Positions 50,061-60,783 are shown, counted from the stretch's first letter. The stretch: DNA of 64,000 bases from Ruminococcus sp. AF46-10NS (GCF_003474435.1 NZ_QRNF01000010.1:35569-99568); one strand, 5' to 3'. Notes: generated from the sequence alone by a model not told the origin. Made by a program: numbers and translations.

Positions 50061-50918
50061 ATGGATAAAAAAGAAATTTCCTATGAGATCATAGATTATT
50101 CGGGTGTCACCAACGTTAAATTTTACACTTCTACAGACAACGGAAGCTACATTCCGTCGCACTGGCACAGGGCTGTTGAGATCCTTTATATGCAGGAAGG
50201 CGCTCTTGATGTCACCATAGAAAATACCAGCTTTACCATCCACCCGGGAGACTGCATCCTGATCAATGCCAATGTAATTCATTCCACCAAATGCACAGTT
50301 CCAAATAAAGCGATCGTTCTCCAGGTTCCTGTGGATTTCATGGAAAAATATATTCCGAATGTTCAGCAGTTTATGTTTATCTGGGATCATCATACAAAAG
50401 ATCCCGTAAAAAGAACAAAACTGGAAATGCTGAAAACGACTCTGGAGCAGCTTCAGATCATTGACGATATCCGGCCAGATGGTTTTATCCTGCGTTTTAA
50501 CAGTCTGATCTTTGAGCTTCTTTTTCAGCTGTATCACAATTTCCGCGTCCGGATCTTTCACAGTGATCTAAGCCAGCAGAAAAAAGATCTTGACCGGCTG
50601 AACTTTGTTCTGAATTACATTGCCGAAAATTATCAGCGTCCCATATCTCTGAACGAGATTGCCGGTGTCGCTTACCTGCAGACCGGCTATTTCTGCCGTT
50701 TTTTCAAGAAAAAGATGGGCGTTACCTTTCTGGAATATCAGAACGAATACCGACTGTCTCTTATTTACAAAGATCTGATCAACACAAAAGATCCTGTTCA
50801 CATAATACTGGAACGGCATGGTTTTACCAACTACAAGCTGTTTCGACGGATGTTTCAGGAACATTTCGGATGTACGCCTACCAAGGTACGGAAAAACACT
50901 CAGAACGCCAAGGACTGA
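50061..50918 (+). CDS. AraC-family transcriptional regulator (locus A)
   Basis: A 285-residue regulator (ATG 50061, behind caggagg). The N-terminal cupin-like sugar-sensing domain is marked by IPSHWHRAVEILYMQEG and ENTSFTIHPGDCILINANVIHS. The C-terminal double helix-turn-helix (about residues 185-280) includes PISLNEIAGVAYLQTGYFCR and ILERHGFTNYKLFRRMFQEH. It is divergent from the GPH-GH5-GH43 operon, which it most likely activates when the imported sugar is present. Confidence 0.93.
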   Translation: MDKKEISYEIIDYSGVTNVKFYTSTDNGSYIPSHWHRAVEILYMQEGALDVTIENTSFTIHPGDCILINANVIHSTKCTVPNKAIVLQVPVDFMEKYIPNVQQFMFIWDHHTKDPVKRTKLEMLKTTLEQLQIIDDIRPDGFILRFNSLIFELLFQLYHNFRVRIFHSDLSQQKKDLDRLNFVLNYIAENYQRPISLNEIAGVAYLQTGYFCRFFKKKMGVTFLEYQNEYRLSLIYKDLINTKDPVHIILERHGFTNYKLFRRMFQEHFGCTPTKVRKNTQNAKD

Positions 50919-50946
50919 CAGGCCAGCGTTCTTATTTTCGTTTAAC

Positions 50947-50994
50947 AAAAAATCTTCCGGGAGCGTATCTCACAGACTCCCGGAAGATTTTTTA
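50947..50994. terminator. Bidirectional terminator
   Basis: Perfect arms aaaaaatcttccgggag / ctcccggaagatttttt with a 14-base loop. It ends both the AraC gene (plus) and the locus B operon (minus). Confidence 0.88.
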
Positions 50995-51022
50995 TCTTAA
51001 ATATTCTAAATTTCTCAGTATC

Positions 51023-52447
<1,425 letters not shown>

Positions 52448-54394
52448 TTAGATGTCAAGTGCTGCGTGGTATCCCCAGTATACCGCATTGGTGATCGTGG
52501 AAACCTTGCTTGCATCACCGATCACAGCCACATACGGAGCACAATCGCGAAGCTCATCCACAATGTCTGTTCTGGAACGCTGGCCCAATGCACAGATCAC
52601 AGTGCTTCCCGGAACAAGAACTTTTTCGCCCTCTTTGTTTTCGCACCATACACCTTCTGCAGTTACCTCAAGGCCTTTATAGCCTGTATATACTTCTGCG
52701 TATTTGTCGATCTCTTTCAGAAGAAGTGGTCTGTGTCTTACTTTTGCATCCGGAGCAAGAACCTCTCTCGTCTCCACAAGACGGACTTTCTTTCCTTCCA
52801 TTCCAAGATGGATCGCACACTCACAGCCTGCAAGACCGCCACCAAAGACAACAACCTCATCTCCGACTTTTTCTTTCTCTTTATAATAATTGTTTACGAT
52901 GACAACATTTTCCCCGTTCAATCCCGGGATCGGCGGAACAAGCGGTCTGGAACCTGCTGCAATGATCAGCGCATCTGCGTTTTCTTTTTCTGCATACTCT
53001 TTTGTTACTGCTGTGGAAGTATGAATCTCCACACCAGCCTGCCTTGCCAGAAGCTCATAGGTTCCTGCAAGCTCATACATCTCATGCTTAAATGGCAGAG
53101 CCTGCTCACTTTTCAGGATTCCTCCTAACTCCTCTTCTTTTTCACAGAGGATAACCTGATGTCCTCTTCTTGCAGCTGTATAGGCAGCATACAGTCCGCC
53201 AGGGCCGCCACCTGCTACAAGAACTTTTTTCTTAACCGGTGCCGGCTGGATCTCGTCGCCTTCGATCTCACGTCCGATCAGCGGATTTACCGTACATCTT
53301 CTTGTTGAAGTTGCTGCTCTCTCTGCCATACAGGTAAAGCATCTTAAGCATTTCACGATCTCCTGATCTCTGTTCTCCATAACTTTTCTCGGAAGGAACG
53401 GATCTGCAAGAAGTGCTCTTGCCATGTAAACGATATCTGCTTTTCCCTCTGCAATGATCTGCTCCATCTGTGCCGGATCGTTCAGACCTCCGATGGTTGC
53501 AACCGGAATGGACACGTGCTTCTTGATCTCAGCAGCAAGATAAACATTGCATCCATGCTCCTTGAACATAGACGGATGGGTATCTCCAAAGCCTCTCTGA
53601 TATGTTCCTGCGGAAACATGAAGCAGGTCAATATACGGCTCCAGGAATTTTGCGATCTCCACGCCATCTTCCAGTGTGTAGCCACCTTCAAAGAGCTCAG
53701 ATCCGCTCATACGGAATTCGATTGGGAATCCAGGCCCTACACCCTCACGTACAGCCTTCAGAACTTCCATTGCAAAACGGCAGCGGTTTTCAAGGCTTCC
53801 GCCATACTTATCTGTACGCTTGTTAAAGTACGGGGAAAGGAACTGATTGATCAGCCATCCATGCCCGCCATGAACCATGATCATCTCAAAACCAGCTCTT
53901 TTTGCCAGGGATGCTGTCTCTTTATAGGAGGCAACGATCTCGTCAATGAGCTCTTTTGTGAGAGCTTTTACCTCAATACCATCCGGACGGACTGTATCAG
54001 ACGGTCCCCACTGATGCATGGATTTCTGTCTGGATTTATCCGTCATATAAGTTCCTGCATACATACCAGAATGAGAAAGCTCAATGCTTGCGATTGCTCC
54101 GTGACGGCGGATCGCATCGGCTGTATAGGTTGCGGATGCAAGTGAATTCAGGATGGAAGTGTCCAGATGATATGCATGAGAACCATCTGTTTTCGGATGT
54201 ACCATACACTCGCTGACTGTTACCGCACCTGCACCGCCTTTTCCTCTCAGCTCATAAAAAGCGGTAGATTTCGGGCCGATACATCCGTCATTTGTAATGT
54301 CTGTTCCACCCATAGGAGCAGAAAACATACGATTTCTGAATGTTACACGTCCAATCTGTATCGGTTTGCATAAATTAGGATATTTTCTCTTCAT
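52448..54394 (-). CDS. Old Yellow Enzyme-type FMN/FAD/4Fe-4S ene-reductase (locus B)
   Basis: A 648-residue enzyme of the 2,4-dienoyl-CoA reductase/enoate reductase group. An OYE barrel (about residues 1-345) has HGGHGWLINQFLSPYF (H175, H178) and DKYGGSLENRCRF. A cysteine cluster follows (C349, C352, C355, C367), spaced CxxC-xx-C-x11-C where the E. coli dienoyl-CoA reductase has three residues in the second gap. Then come FAD (VLVAGGGPGGLYAAY) and NAD(P)H (VVVFGGGLAGCECA) domains. It would reduce an activated C=C bond. In an operon with glycosidases, the aglycone (for example a flavonoid or cinnamoyl compound) is the likely target; that substrate is inference. It lies 12 bases behind the ROK gene. 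Confidence 0.92.
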   Translation of the reverse strand: MKRKYPNLCKPIQIGRVTFRNRMFSAPMGGTDITNDGCIGPKSTAFYELRGKGGAGAVTVSECMVHPKTDGSHAYHLDTSILNSLASATYTADAIRRHGAIASIELSHSGMYAGTYMTDKSRQKSMHQWGPSDTVRPDGIEVKALTKELIDEIVASYKETASLAKRAGFEMIMVHGGHGWLINQFLSPYFNKRTDKYGGSLENRCRFAMEVLKAVREGVGPGFPIEFRMSGSELFEGGYTLEDGVEIAKFLEPYIDLLHVSAGTYQRGFGDTHPSMFKEHGCNVYLAAEIKKHVSIPVATIGGLNDPAQMEQIIAEGKADIVYMARALLADPFLPRKVMENRDQEIVKCLRCFTCMAERAATSTRRCTVNPLIGREIEGDEIQPAPVKKKVLVAGGGPGGLYAAYTAARRGHQVILCEKEEELGGILKSEQALPFKHEMYELAGTYELLARQAGVEIHTSTAVTKEYAEKENADALIIAAGSRPLVPPIPGLNGENVVIVNNYYKEKEKVGDEVVVFGGGLAGCECAIHLGMEGKKVRLVETREVLAPDAKVRHRPLLLKEIDKYAEVYTGYKGLEVTAEGVWCENKEGEKVLVPGSTVICALGQRSRTDIVDELRDCAPYVAVIGDASKVSTITNAVYWGYHAALDI

Positions 54395-54406
54395 ATTTAC
54401 CTCCTG

Positions 54407-55396
54407 TTACTCTGTGAGAAGAGCTCTTAAGTACTCTCCTTCTCTTCTGTTTTTCAGTAATTCCATCAGCTCGTTGACTTTATCCAGGCTGATCTTTTTC
54501 TCTCTTGCTTTCATATGTACATAGACTGCCCCGATCAGGTTCGCATCATTATAAAAACGGCAGCTTGTTACCTCCGGAACCGGAAGTGTCCACGGGAACA
54601 TATCATTGATCTTCGCAATTTCCTCACGGATCAACTGAAGAAGCAGCGGCTGTTCACTGATCCCGCCGCCCACTGCGATCCTTTCCGGGTCAAACATATA
54701 CTGACAGTTGTGAATGTGAATGGCCAGCTTCTTCGCATGCTCACGGATTCCGGCAATTGCCTTTTCATTCCCCTGATTGGCAAGTGAAAACGCTTTTTCT
54801 CCGTTTAATTTCTCTACCGGAATGCCTGTTTTATCTGACACACTCTGAATAAGTGCTTTTGCACCGGCTGTTTCTGCAAGGCAGTTTGCCATTTTGTACT
54901 CGTCCTTGCTGTCCGTGATCACATAACTGAATTCCCCGGCCATGAAATTTTTTCCGCTGACGATCTCACGGTTACAGATCACAGCTCCGCCTACTGCTGT
55001 ACCGCAGACTACCACGACTGCATTCTGGCATTCCTTCAGAGAACCCTGCCAGATTTCTGCCAGGGCCGCACATTTGGCGTCATTTTCCACAGTGACCGGG
55101 ATTCCCACTCTCTGCTCCAGAATCTCTACGATATTTACGTTACTGATGCAGAAAAGACTTCCTCCAGTATACATAAAGCCCTTTTTGGAATCAATGATTC
55201 CCGGCATACTGAGCGCGATTCCTTCGATCGTGTAGTGCTCTCTGATCTTCCGGCAGATTTCTTCCAGAGACTGGATAAATACTTCCAAAGATTCCTGCCT
55301 TGTAGGAGTCTTGTCTTTTTCAAGGATGGAACAGTTCTCTGTGATCACTGCATATTTGATAAAAGTTCCTCCTACATCGATTGCCAGATAATTCAT
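54407..55396 (-). CDS. ROK-family sugar kinase, possibly beta-glucoside kinase (locus B)
   Basis: A 329-residue ATP-dependent kinase. The phosphate motif is AIDVGGTFIKYAVI at the N-terminus, IALSMPGIID follows, and the catalytic Asp is in VENDAKCAALAEIW. The zinc motif CxCGxxGC of many ROK glucokinases is missing, as in BglK, the beta-glucoside kinase known from Klebsiella and Listeria. The ATG overlaps the MBL gene stop (ATGA). With a 6-phospho-beta-glucosidase in the same operon and no PTS, phosphorylation of an imported beta-glucoside is a good hypothesis. A glucokinase or a rhamnose-related role cannot be excluded. Confidence 0.87.
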   Translation of the reverse strand: MNYLAIDVGGTFIKYAVITENCSILEKDKTPTRQESLEVFIQSLEEICRKIREHYTIEGIALSMPGIIDSKKGFMYTGGSLFCISNVNIVEILEQRVGIPVTVENDAKCAALAEIWQGSLKECQNAVVVVCGTAVGGAVICNREIVSGKNFMAGEFSYVITDSKDEYKMANCLAETAGAKALIQSVSDKTGIPVEKLNGEKAFSLANQGNEKAIAGIREHAKKLAIHIHNCQYMFDPERIAVGGGISEQPLLLQLIREEIAKINDMFPWTLPVPEVTSCRFYNDANLIGAVYVHMKAREKKISLDKVNELMELLKNRREGEYLRALLTE

Positions 55397-56247
55397 CGTG
55401 TCACCTCTTTTTTGTGGATTTTTTCTTTATTGTAGATGATGTTTCCCTCTCCACCGTCCAGACGCACAAAGCATTCACTTGCTTTCTTCGCCACAAAAGC
55501 CTGCTGGCCCATGAAATCAAACGGTACATCATCGGTGTTTCCCTTCATGATGTCATCGCAGACATTTATCGCGCTGTTAATCATGTCTTTTGATGCCTTT
55601 ATCACATGATGGCAGAGACAGGTGCTGTCAAAACGTCCTTCCAGTCTGTTCTGTACCTTGGTAAGATTCTCTCTGTATTCCTCAACAGTAAGGGAATCTC
55701 CGTCAAAAAGAAAGGTTGCATTGTTGCAGGCATCTCCAAGGATCAGGATTTTTTCTTCCGGTACCAGCATGACCATGCTTCCTGGTGTATGTCCGGGAAG
55801 TGCATACACTCCCACAGTTGTACCGCCCAGGTCAAAGCTGTCTCCATCTTTCAGATCTTTAAAATCCAATTCTGTCGGAGGAAGAAATGTATCCTCAAGT
55901 CCTTCCGGCATTTTTCCTCCAAGGCCTGCCATAACATAACCCTTACGGCCTTCTACGTCATTCATTCTCAGATACAGTTCTGCATCTGCATGGTTCATAT
56001 AAATCTCACAGCCATCTGCAAATTCCGGTGCACCCATGGCATGATCGATATGACCATGTGTAAGCAATACGGTAAGTGGCTTATCGGTAAGTTTTTCCAC
56101 GAATGCACGAAGATTTCCGGCACCTACACAGGTATCAATGAGAACGGATTTTTTTTCTCCGCTTATAAGATACATGATCTCACCGGTAAGACTGATAACT
56201 GCTGTCATTCTGTCATTTAATTTTTCTGCTCTGTAAAAATCTGCCAT
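55393..56247 (-). CDS. Metallo-beta-lactamase-fold hydrolase (locus B)
   Basis: A 284-residue cytoplasmic hydrolase. The metal-binding motif is LLTHGHIDHAMGAPEF (HxHxDH, about residues 64-69). A further His is in ALPGHTPGSMVML, Asp in LILGDACNNATFLF, and a final His in CLCHHVI. The fold covers lactonases, thioesterases and glyoxalase II, and the substrate cannot be read from sequence. It lies one base behind the (repaired) GH78 stop and overlaps ROK by four bases, so it is a true member of the glycoside operon. Opening of a lactone or ester on the aglycone, or of a sugar lactone, would fit. Confidence 0.88.
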   Translation of the reverse strand: MADFYRAEKLNDRMTAVISLTGEIMYLISGEKKSVLIDTCVGAGNLRAFVEKLTDKPLTVLLTHGHIDHAMGAPEFADGCEIYMNHADAELYLRMNDVEGRKGYVMAGLGGKMPEGLEDTFLPPTELDFKDLKDGDSFDLGGTTVGVYALPGHTPGSMVMLVPEEKILILGDACNNATFLFDGDSLTVEEYRENLTKVQNRLEGRFDSTCLCHHVIKASKDMINSAINVCDDIMKGNTDDVPFDFMGQQAFVAKKASECFVRLDGGEGNIIYNKEKIHKKEVTR

Positions 56248-56298
56248 CTTATTTCTCCTCCATATCCATCAGCTTGGATAATTCCGCGCTTAAGTTAT

Positions 56299-59013
56299 CT
56301 ACGATCTCTCTGGTGAAGCCATATAGGACAGCTTTTCCAGACTCTGAAGGCTTTCATAAAAATAATCCTGATTTCCGGTGGAAAGGAAGTACATCAGCAT
56401 CGGGGATACTCTCTCGATCACCTTCATTGCTTCCGGGTCATGCATCATATCCTTGAACATGGTTTTGTGATTATAACGCTGGCGCAGATCCTCTGTAGGA
56501 CGATACTCATAATGATAGCTTCCTGCTGCCACTTCTGTAACCTCTCCCTCATAGAACGGAAGGCCGATCACTGCGCTGCATCCAAACGGTACCTGAATGT
56601 CTACACTTACATTTCCATCTTTGAGAACCTTCCAGGATACCTTGTATTCTCCGTATGCAGAATCGTAGGTCATGTTCATATATTTCAGTTTTCCGTTCAT
56701 TAACGGTGTGATCAGTGCTTTCTTAAATCCAGGCTCCAGTGCCTTCAGTCCTGCCACGTCTCTGTAAAGATATTCTACGATCGCACCGTAGGAGTAATGA
56801 TTCAGGGAATTCATCATGGTACCGCTTAAGTGTCCGTCATCCAGAACAGAGTTCCATCTTTCCCAGATGGTTGTTGCACCAAGATTAATGCAGTGCATCC
56901 ATCCCGGATACTCCTCCTGCATCAGGAAGTAGAACGCATCCTCCTCGAAGCCGTTTTCTGCCAGAACTCTGCAAAGGATCGGCGCACCGGTAAATCCGCC
57001 TTTTAATTTATAACAGTCTTTATAAAATCTTGCTTTCAGGCCTGCCACAACAGCCTCTTTATCTCTGTAGATTCCGGAATACAGAGCTACAATATATCCG
57101 GTCTGGGAATCAATGGCCAGACGTCCTGTTTCTGTAAAATACTCACGGATGATCGCATCTTTGATCTTCTCATAGAGATCTTTATAGTAAGCTTCATCCT
57201 CTTTATATCCCAGGATCTCTGCTGCCGTTGCAGTCTTCTGTACAGACATTGCATAATAGTTGGAGCCGATATAGTAGGCATCTGTTCCGCCTTCCATACT
57301 CTGCTCTGTTCTTCCGTCAAGAGCCAGCCAGTCACCAAGCTGGTTTCCGAAATCATAAAGATATTTCTGTCCTCTTGCCTTGTCTTCTTTCGTGATCTTG
57401 TCTACCCAGTCTTTCATCATCGGGTAATTTTCTCTCAGAGTTTCCACATTTCCGGAATGCTCATAAACCACCATCGGCAGGATTGTCGCAATGTCTCCCC
57501 ACACGCTGGAAAAGATCGGCCCGTTTGGATCCAGCACCGGAATTACGCCAGGAAGAATTCCATCATATTTTACCTGCTCGTTTCTTAAATCATGCAGGAA
57601 TTTATGATAAAAAGCAGTGGTATCCATATTGAAGCTGGCAGTTCCTGAGAACACCTGTGCATCTCCGGTCCATCCCAGTCTTTCATCTCTCTGTGGGCAG
57701 TCTGTCGGAAAATCTATAAAGTTTGATTTCTGACCCCACAGTGCATTCAGGAACAGTCTGTTCACGCCCTGATGTCCGGTCTCAATGTATCCGGTTCTGT
57801 CCATCTTTGAGTAAAGGGCTTTTCCTGTAAAATCTTCTTCCTTTGCCTCTCCCGGCCATCCTGTTACACGTACATAACGGAATCCGAAGTATGTGAAAGA
57901 AGGACGAACCAGCTCGTCTCTGCCATCGGATACATATACAAACTGTGATTTTGCAGAGCGGTAATTTTCATTATAAAAATTGCCATCCTGAAGAATCTCG
58001 CCATGATCAAATACAATTCTTGTTCCTTCCAGCAGATGGTTTCGAAATGTTACATATCCAGCAAAATTCTGTCCGAAATCCAGTACTGTTTCGCCAAGCG
58101 GTGTATAGATCACTTCTTTTACCGGCATATCCTCCATCTCCATTACAGGAAGGCTGTATCTTGCAACCAGCTTTCCTTCTGCCTCTGTGAGAACTGCCTT
58201 TTTCGGTAAGTTTTCTTTCTCCTTCCATAAAAGATGGTTGATGATCTCTCCATCGTAGATTCCGTCATCTTCCACATCAGAGCCAATGTACTCCCATGTC
58301 TCATCCGTTCCGATCACCTGAACCTCTCCATCCTCATATACAAGACGAAGTTCTGCGATCAGTTTAAATTCATCTCCGAAATTGTTGCTCTGGTTATTCA
58401 GTCCGAATTTCCCCTTGAACCAGCCATTTCCAAGAGATACTCTAAGCTCGTTCTGCTCTTTTACATCCTCTGTGATATCAAAAGTAATGTACTGCTCTTC
58501 ATCATGATAATTGCTGTAATATGGTGTAAGAACTTCATCTCCGACTTTTTTTCCGTTTAATTCTGCTGTAAAAAGTCCAAGTCCACAGATATAAAGTCTT
58601 GCAGAAGCCAGACCCTTCTTCGCTTCAAAGCTCTTCACAAACAGCGGATGGAAAGTATCTTCTTTCTCTGTTGTGATCCATTTTCCAACCCACGGCTCTT
58701 CCATTTTTCCGGTCTCAAAATATGCCGGTTCTGAAACAGCAGTTTCGCCCTTATCATCTGTAACGGTAACTTTCACATAATATCTTGTGTGTGCGTTCTG
58801 CTGAAACTCCAGTTTTTCTGCTGCACTGTTCAGTTCTTTTCCTTCTTTTACACAAAGAACTTCTTCGAAGCTTTCTGTCAATGACACTTCGATTTTTACA
58901 TTCTGCTGCTCTTTTCCGGAAGCTTCACGAACCTTCCATGATATACATACAGTTCCAAAATCAAAGCCTGTTGGATTTTCCATGCCGTTTATTCTTACAT
59001 TTTTAATTCTCAT
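56299..59013 (-). CDS. GH78 alpha-L-rhamnosidase (locus B; tail frameshifted)
   Basis: Removes terminal alpha-L-rhamnose from plant glycosides such as rutin, hesperidin or naringin, or from polysaccharide fragments. The 904-residue protein (as written) has N-terminal beta-sandwich domains, an (alpha/alpha)6 barrel and a C-terminal sandwich. It carries the family motif DCPQRDERLGWTGD (residues 438-451, acid residue E444) and GATTIWERWNSV (base Glu). No signal peptide, so it acts inside the cell. The end MASPERS at 56299 is probably wrong. One G restored near 56308 gives MASPEEIVDNLSAELSKLMD and a stop at 56249, one base before the next ATG, with that gene's ggagg site inside the tail. ATG 59013 follows aaggagag. 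Confidence 0.94.
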   Translation of the reverse strand: MRIKNVRINGMENPTGFDFGTVCISWKVREASGKEQQNVKIEVSLTESFEEVLCVKEGKELNSAAEKLEFQQNAHTRYYVKVTVTDDKGETAVSEPAYFETGKMEEPWVGKWITTEKEDTFHPLFVKSFEAKKGLASARLYICGLGLFTAELNGKKVGDEVLTPYYSNYHDEEQYITFDITEDVKEQNELRVSLGNGWFKGKFGLNNQSNNFGDEFKLIAELRLVYEDGEVQVIGTDETWEYIGSDVEDDGIYDGEIINHLLWKEKENLPKKAVLTEAEGKLVARYSLPVMEMEDMPVKEVIYTPLGETVLDFGQNFAGYVTFRNHLLEGTRIVFDHGEILQDGNFYNENYRSAKSQFVYVSDGRDELVRPSFTYFGFRYVRVTGWPGEAKEEDFTGKALYSKMDRTGYIETGHQGVNRLFLNALWGQKSNFIDFPTDCPQRDERLGWTGDAQVFSGTASFNMDTTAFYHKFLHDLRNEQVKYDGILPGVIPVLDPNGPIFSSVWGDIATILPMVVYEHSGNVETLRENYPMMKDWVDKITKEDKARGQKYLYDFGNQLGDWLALDGRTEQSMEGGTDAYYIGSNYYAMSVQKTATAAEILGYKEDEAYYKDLYEKIKDAIIREYFTETGRLAIDSQTGYIVALYSGIYRDKEAVVAGLKARFYKDCYKLKGGFTGAPILCRVLAENGFEEDAFYFLMQEEYPGWMHCINLGATTIWERWNSVLDDGHLSGTMMNSLNHYSYGAIVEYLYRDVAGLKALEPGFKKALITPLMNGKLKYMNMTYDSAYGEYKVSWKVLKDGNVSVDIQVPFGCSAVIGLPFYEGEVTEVAAGSYHYEYRPTEDLRQRYNHKTMFKDMMHDPEAMKVIERVSPMLMYFLSTGNQDYFYESLQSLEKLSYMASPERS

Positions 59014-59086
59014 GTATCCCTCTCCTTGCCTTTTTATATGATTACGCTCTGTTTTTTCTGGTATCTTTCTTTTTTACTCTGACGTT

Positions 59087-59126
59087 ATCATAGCATGAGG
59101 CTTCTGTATTTTATATTTTTATTTTG
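59087..59126 (-). promoter_or_regulatory. Locus B operon promoter and operator (GH78)
   Basis: On the minus strand CAAAATAAAAATATA (59112-59126) stands 19 bases upstream of a TATGAT -10 box (59087-59092). There is no good -35 hexamer. The same motif and spacing occur before the symporter gene (60744-60783). Confidence 0.6.
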
Positions 59127-59180
59127 ATGTATTTATAAATATTTTTACTTTTTTTTATATTTTCCTGTTCTCCACGACAT

Positions 59181-59236
59181 AAAAACGCCCACACAGATCA
59201 GCTGTCATAACTTCATAACTGATCTACATGGGCGGA
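59181..59236 (-). terminator. Terminator of the locus B symporter gene
   Basis: On the minus strand, cgcccatgtagatcag / ctgatctgtgtgggcg with five T after it. It separates the symporter transcript from the GH78 operon. Confidence 0.82.
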
Positions 59237-59271
59237 AAACTTTATTTATCTGTTTTTATTTCGAAAGCTTC

Positions 59272-60693
59272 TTATTCGGCAGCTTCCATTTTCTTTAAAT
59301 CTCTTTCACAGTGATACATGATAAACATGATAACAAACATAGCAATTACCATGATAAATGGCAGCCAGTTGTACATGAAATTGATTGCTGTAGAAACGCT
59401 CTCCGGCTGTGCAATACCTTTGGCATCCAGGGATCCGTCATATCCGGCTCCGTTCAGAACCCATCCGAATACTGCTGTACCAAGACCAAGACCGATCTTC
59501 TGCGCTGCAGAAACGCCGGCATTTCCAAGACCTACGGTATCAATACCTGTTTTCTTTGTTCCGTATGTAATGGTATCAGCAACCATACCAAGTGCCATAC
59601 CACCGGCCATACCAACACCACAGCCTTTCAGTACGTTACATACGATCATTACGATCGTGCTGGAACCGCCAAGTACTGCAAATCCAAGGAAACCAAGTCC
59701 CATAACTACCATACCAGCTTCATAAACTGCTGTTTTTCCAAACTTCTTCATAAAGGCCGGTGTTACAAACATGATTGCGAACTGTGCGATGGAAATAGAG
59801 TTGGATACCCATCCGTACTGTCCCATATCATAAAGAACATACTGACAGTAATAAACATTTCCCATTGCATACATGATAACTACGAAGAATACTACAAAGC
59901 TTGCAATTGTTACGATCACCCAGTATTTGTTCTGAAGAAGCGCCTTTACAGTTTCCCATGTACCGGCTTCTCTTCCTGCATTCTCTGCTTTCTGATCATT
60001 TGCATTCTCATCATCTGTTGAATGTACTCTCTCTTTTGTTGAGAAAACACAGAAAAATGTGATAACAACCATTGCGATACAGTAGATCAGCATTGTGATC
60101 GTGAATGCTCTCTGTGTGTAGATCGTCTCAGTGCTGTCTGTAAAGATTCCAAGTAAGATAACGAATGTTGAATTGATAACTACATTTCCCAGTGTCTGTA
60201 AGATCTGCTGAAGATTTCCAATGAATCCTCTCTCATACGGATTTGCTGTCAACAGTGAGATCATGGAATAATACGGCACCAGCATACCGGTAAGACATAT
60301 TGCATTTACAATGTTGTACATCAGGAAAATATACACATACTGTGCCATTTCCGGGAAGTTCTGCGGAACAAAGAACAACAGCATTGTTGTAATTGCAAAT
60401 GGGATACACATTCTAAGCAGCCAGGAACGTCCTTTTCCGAGCTTTGATTTTGTACGGTCAACCATACGTCCTACAATTACATCTGAAATTCCGTCAAATA
60501 CCTTTGATACTGCAAAGATCGTTGCGATGATACCAGCATTAAGTCCTACTGTACTGGTAAAATAGATGGTCAGGAATGATCCGATGATACCATTGATCAT
60601 GTTAAAGGCAAATCCTCCTGTACCATAGCCGATACGTTCGCTCCATGCCAGCTTGGCGTTGGGGTCATCATGTTTACTTGCTAAACTGAACAT
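59272..60693 (-). CDS. GPH-family glycoside:cation symporter (locus B)
   Basis: A 473-residue transporter with 12 predicted helices and the same family features as the locus A symporter: LAWSERIGYGTGGFAFNMING at the start, VSKVFDGISDVIVGRMVDRT, and SKLGKGRSWLLRMC. Monocistronic between its own promoter and terminator, but probably co-regulated with the GH78 operon through a shared operator motif. A likely role is import of the rhamnosyl-glucoside. The AraC regulator gene lies just upstream on the same strand. Confidence 0.93.
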   Translation of the reverse strand: MFSLASKHDDPNAKLAWSERIGYGTGGFAFNMINGIIGSFLTIYFTSTVGLNAGIIATIFAVSKVFDGISDVIVGRMVDRTKSKLGKGRSWLLRMCIPFAITTMLLFFVPQNFPEMAQYVYIFLMYNIVNAICLTGMLVPYYSMISLLTANPYERGFIGNLQQILQTLGNVVINSTFVILLGIFTDSTETIYTQRAFTITMLIYCIAMVVITFFCVFSTKERVHSTDDENANDQKAENAGREAGTWETVKALLQNKYWVIVTIASFVVFFVVIMYAMGNVYYCQYVLYDMGQYGWVSNSISIAQFAIMFVTPAFMKKFGKTAVYEAGMVVMGLGFLGFAVLGGSSTIVMIVCNVLKGCGVGMAGGMALGMVADTITYGTKKTGIDTVGLGNAGVSAAQKIGLGLGTAVFGWVLNGAGYDGSLDAKGIAQPESVSTAINFMYNWLPFIMVIAMFVIMFIMYHCERDLKKMEAAE

Positions 60694-60743
60694 ATCTCCT
60701 CCTTTTTTCCCTTTCCCTTTCGGTTTTTTCTTTCGATGAACTT

Positions 60744-60783
60744 ACTATAACCCCCGCCGCGCTTTTTATATATCTTTATTTTG
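60744..60783 (-). promoter_or_regulatory. Locus B symporter promoter and operator
   Basis: On the minus strand CAAAATAAAGATATA (60769-60783), 19 bases, then TATAGT (60744-60749). It differs from the GH78 motif at one of 15 positions and has identical spacing. No -35 hexamer, which fits activator dependence. Confidence 0.6.

Noticed and set aside
52448..54394. Bilirubin reductase (BilR) or bile-acid enoate reductase (BaiCD/BaiH)
   Set aside because: The OYE barrel keeps the His-containing HGGHGW motif rather than the Asp-Arg pair reported for BilR, and no bile-acid or BilS-type genes are nearby.
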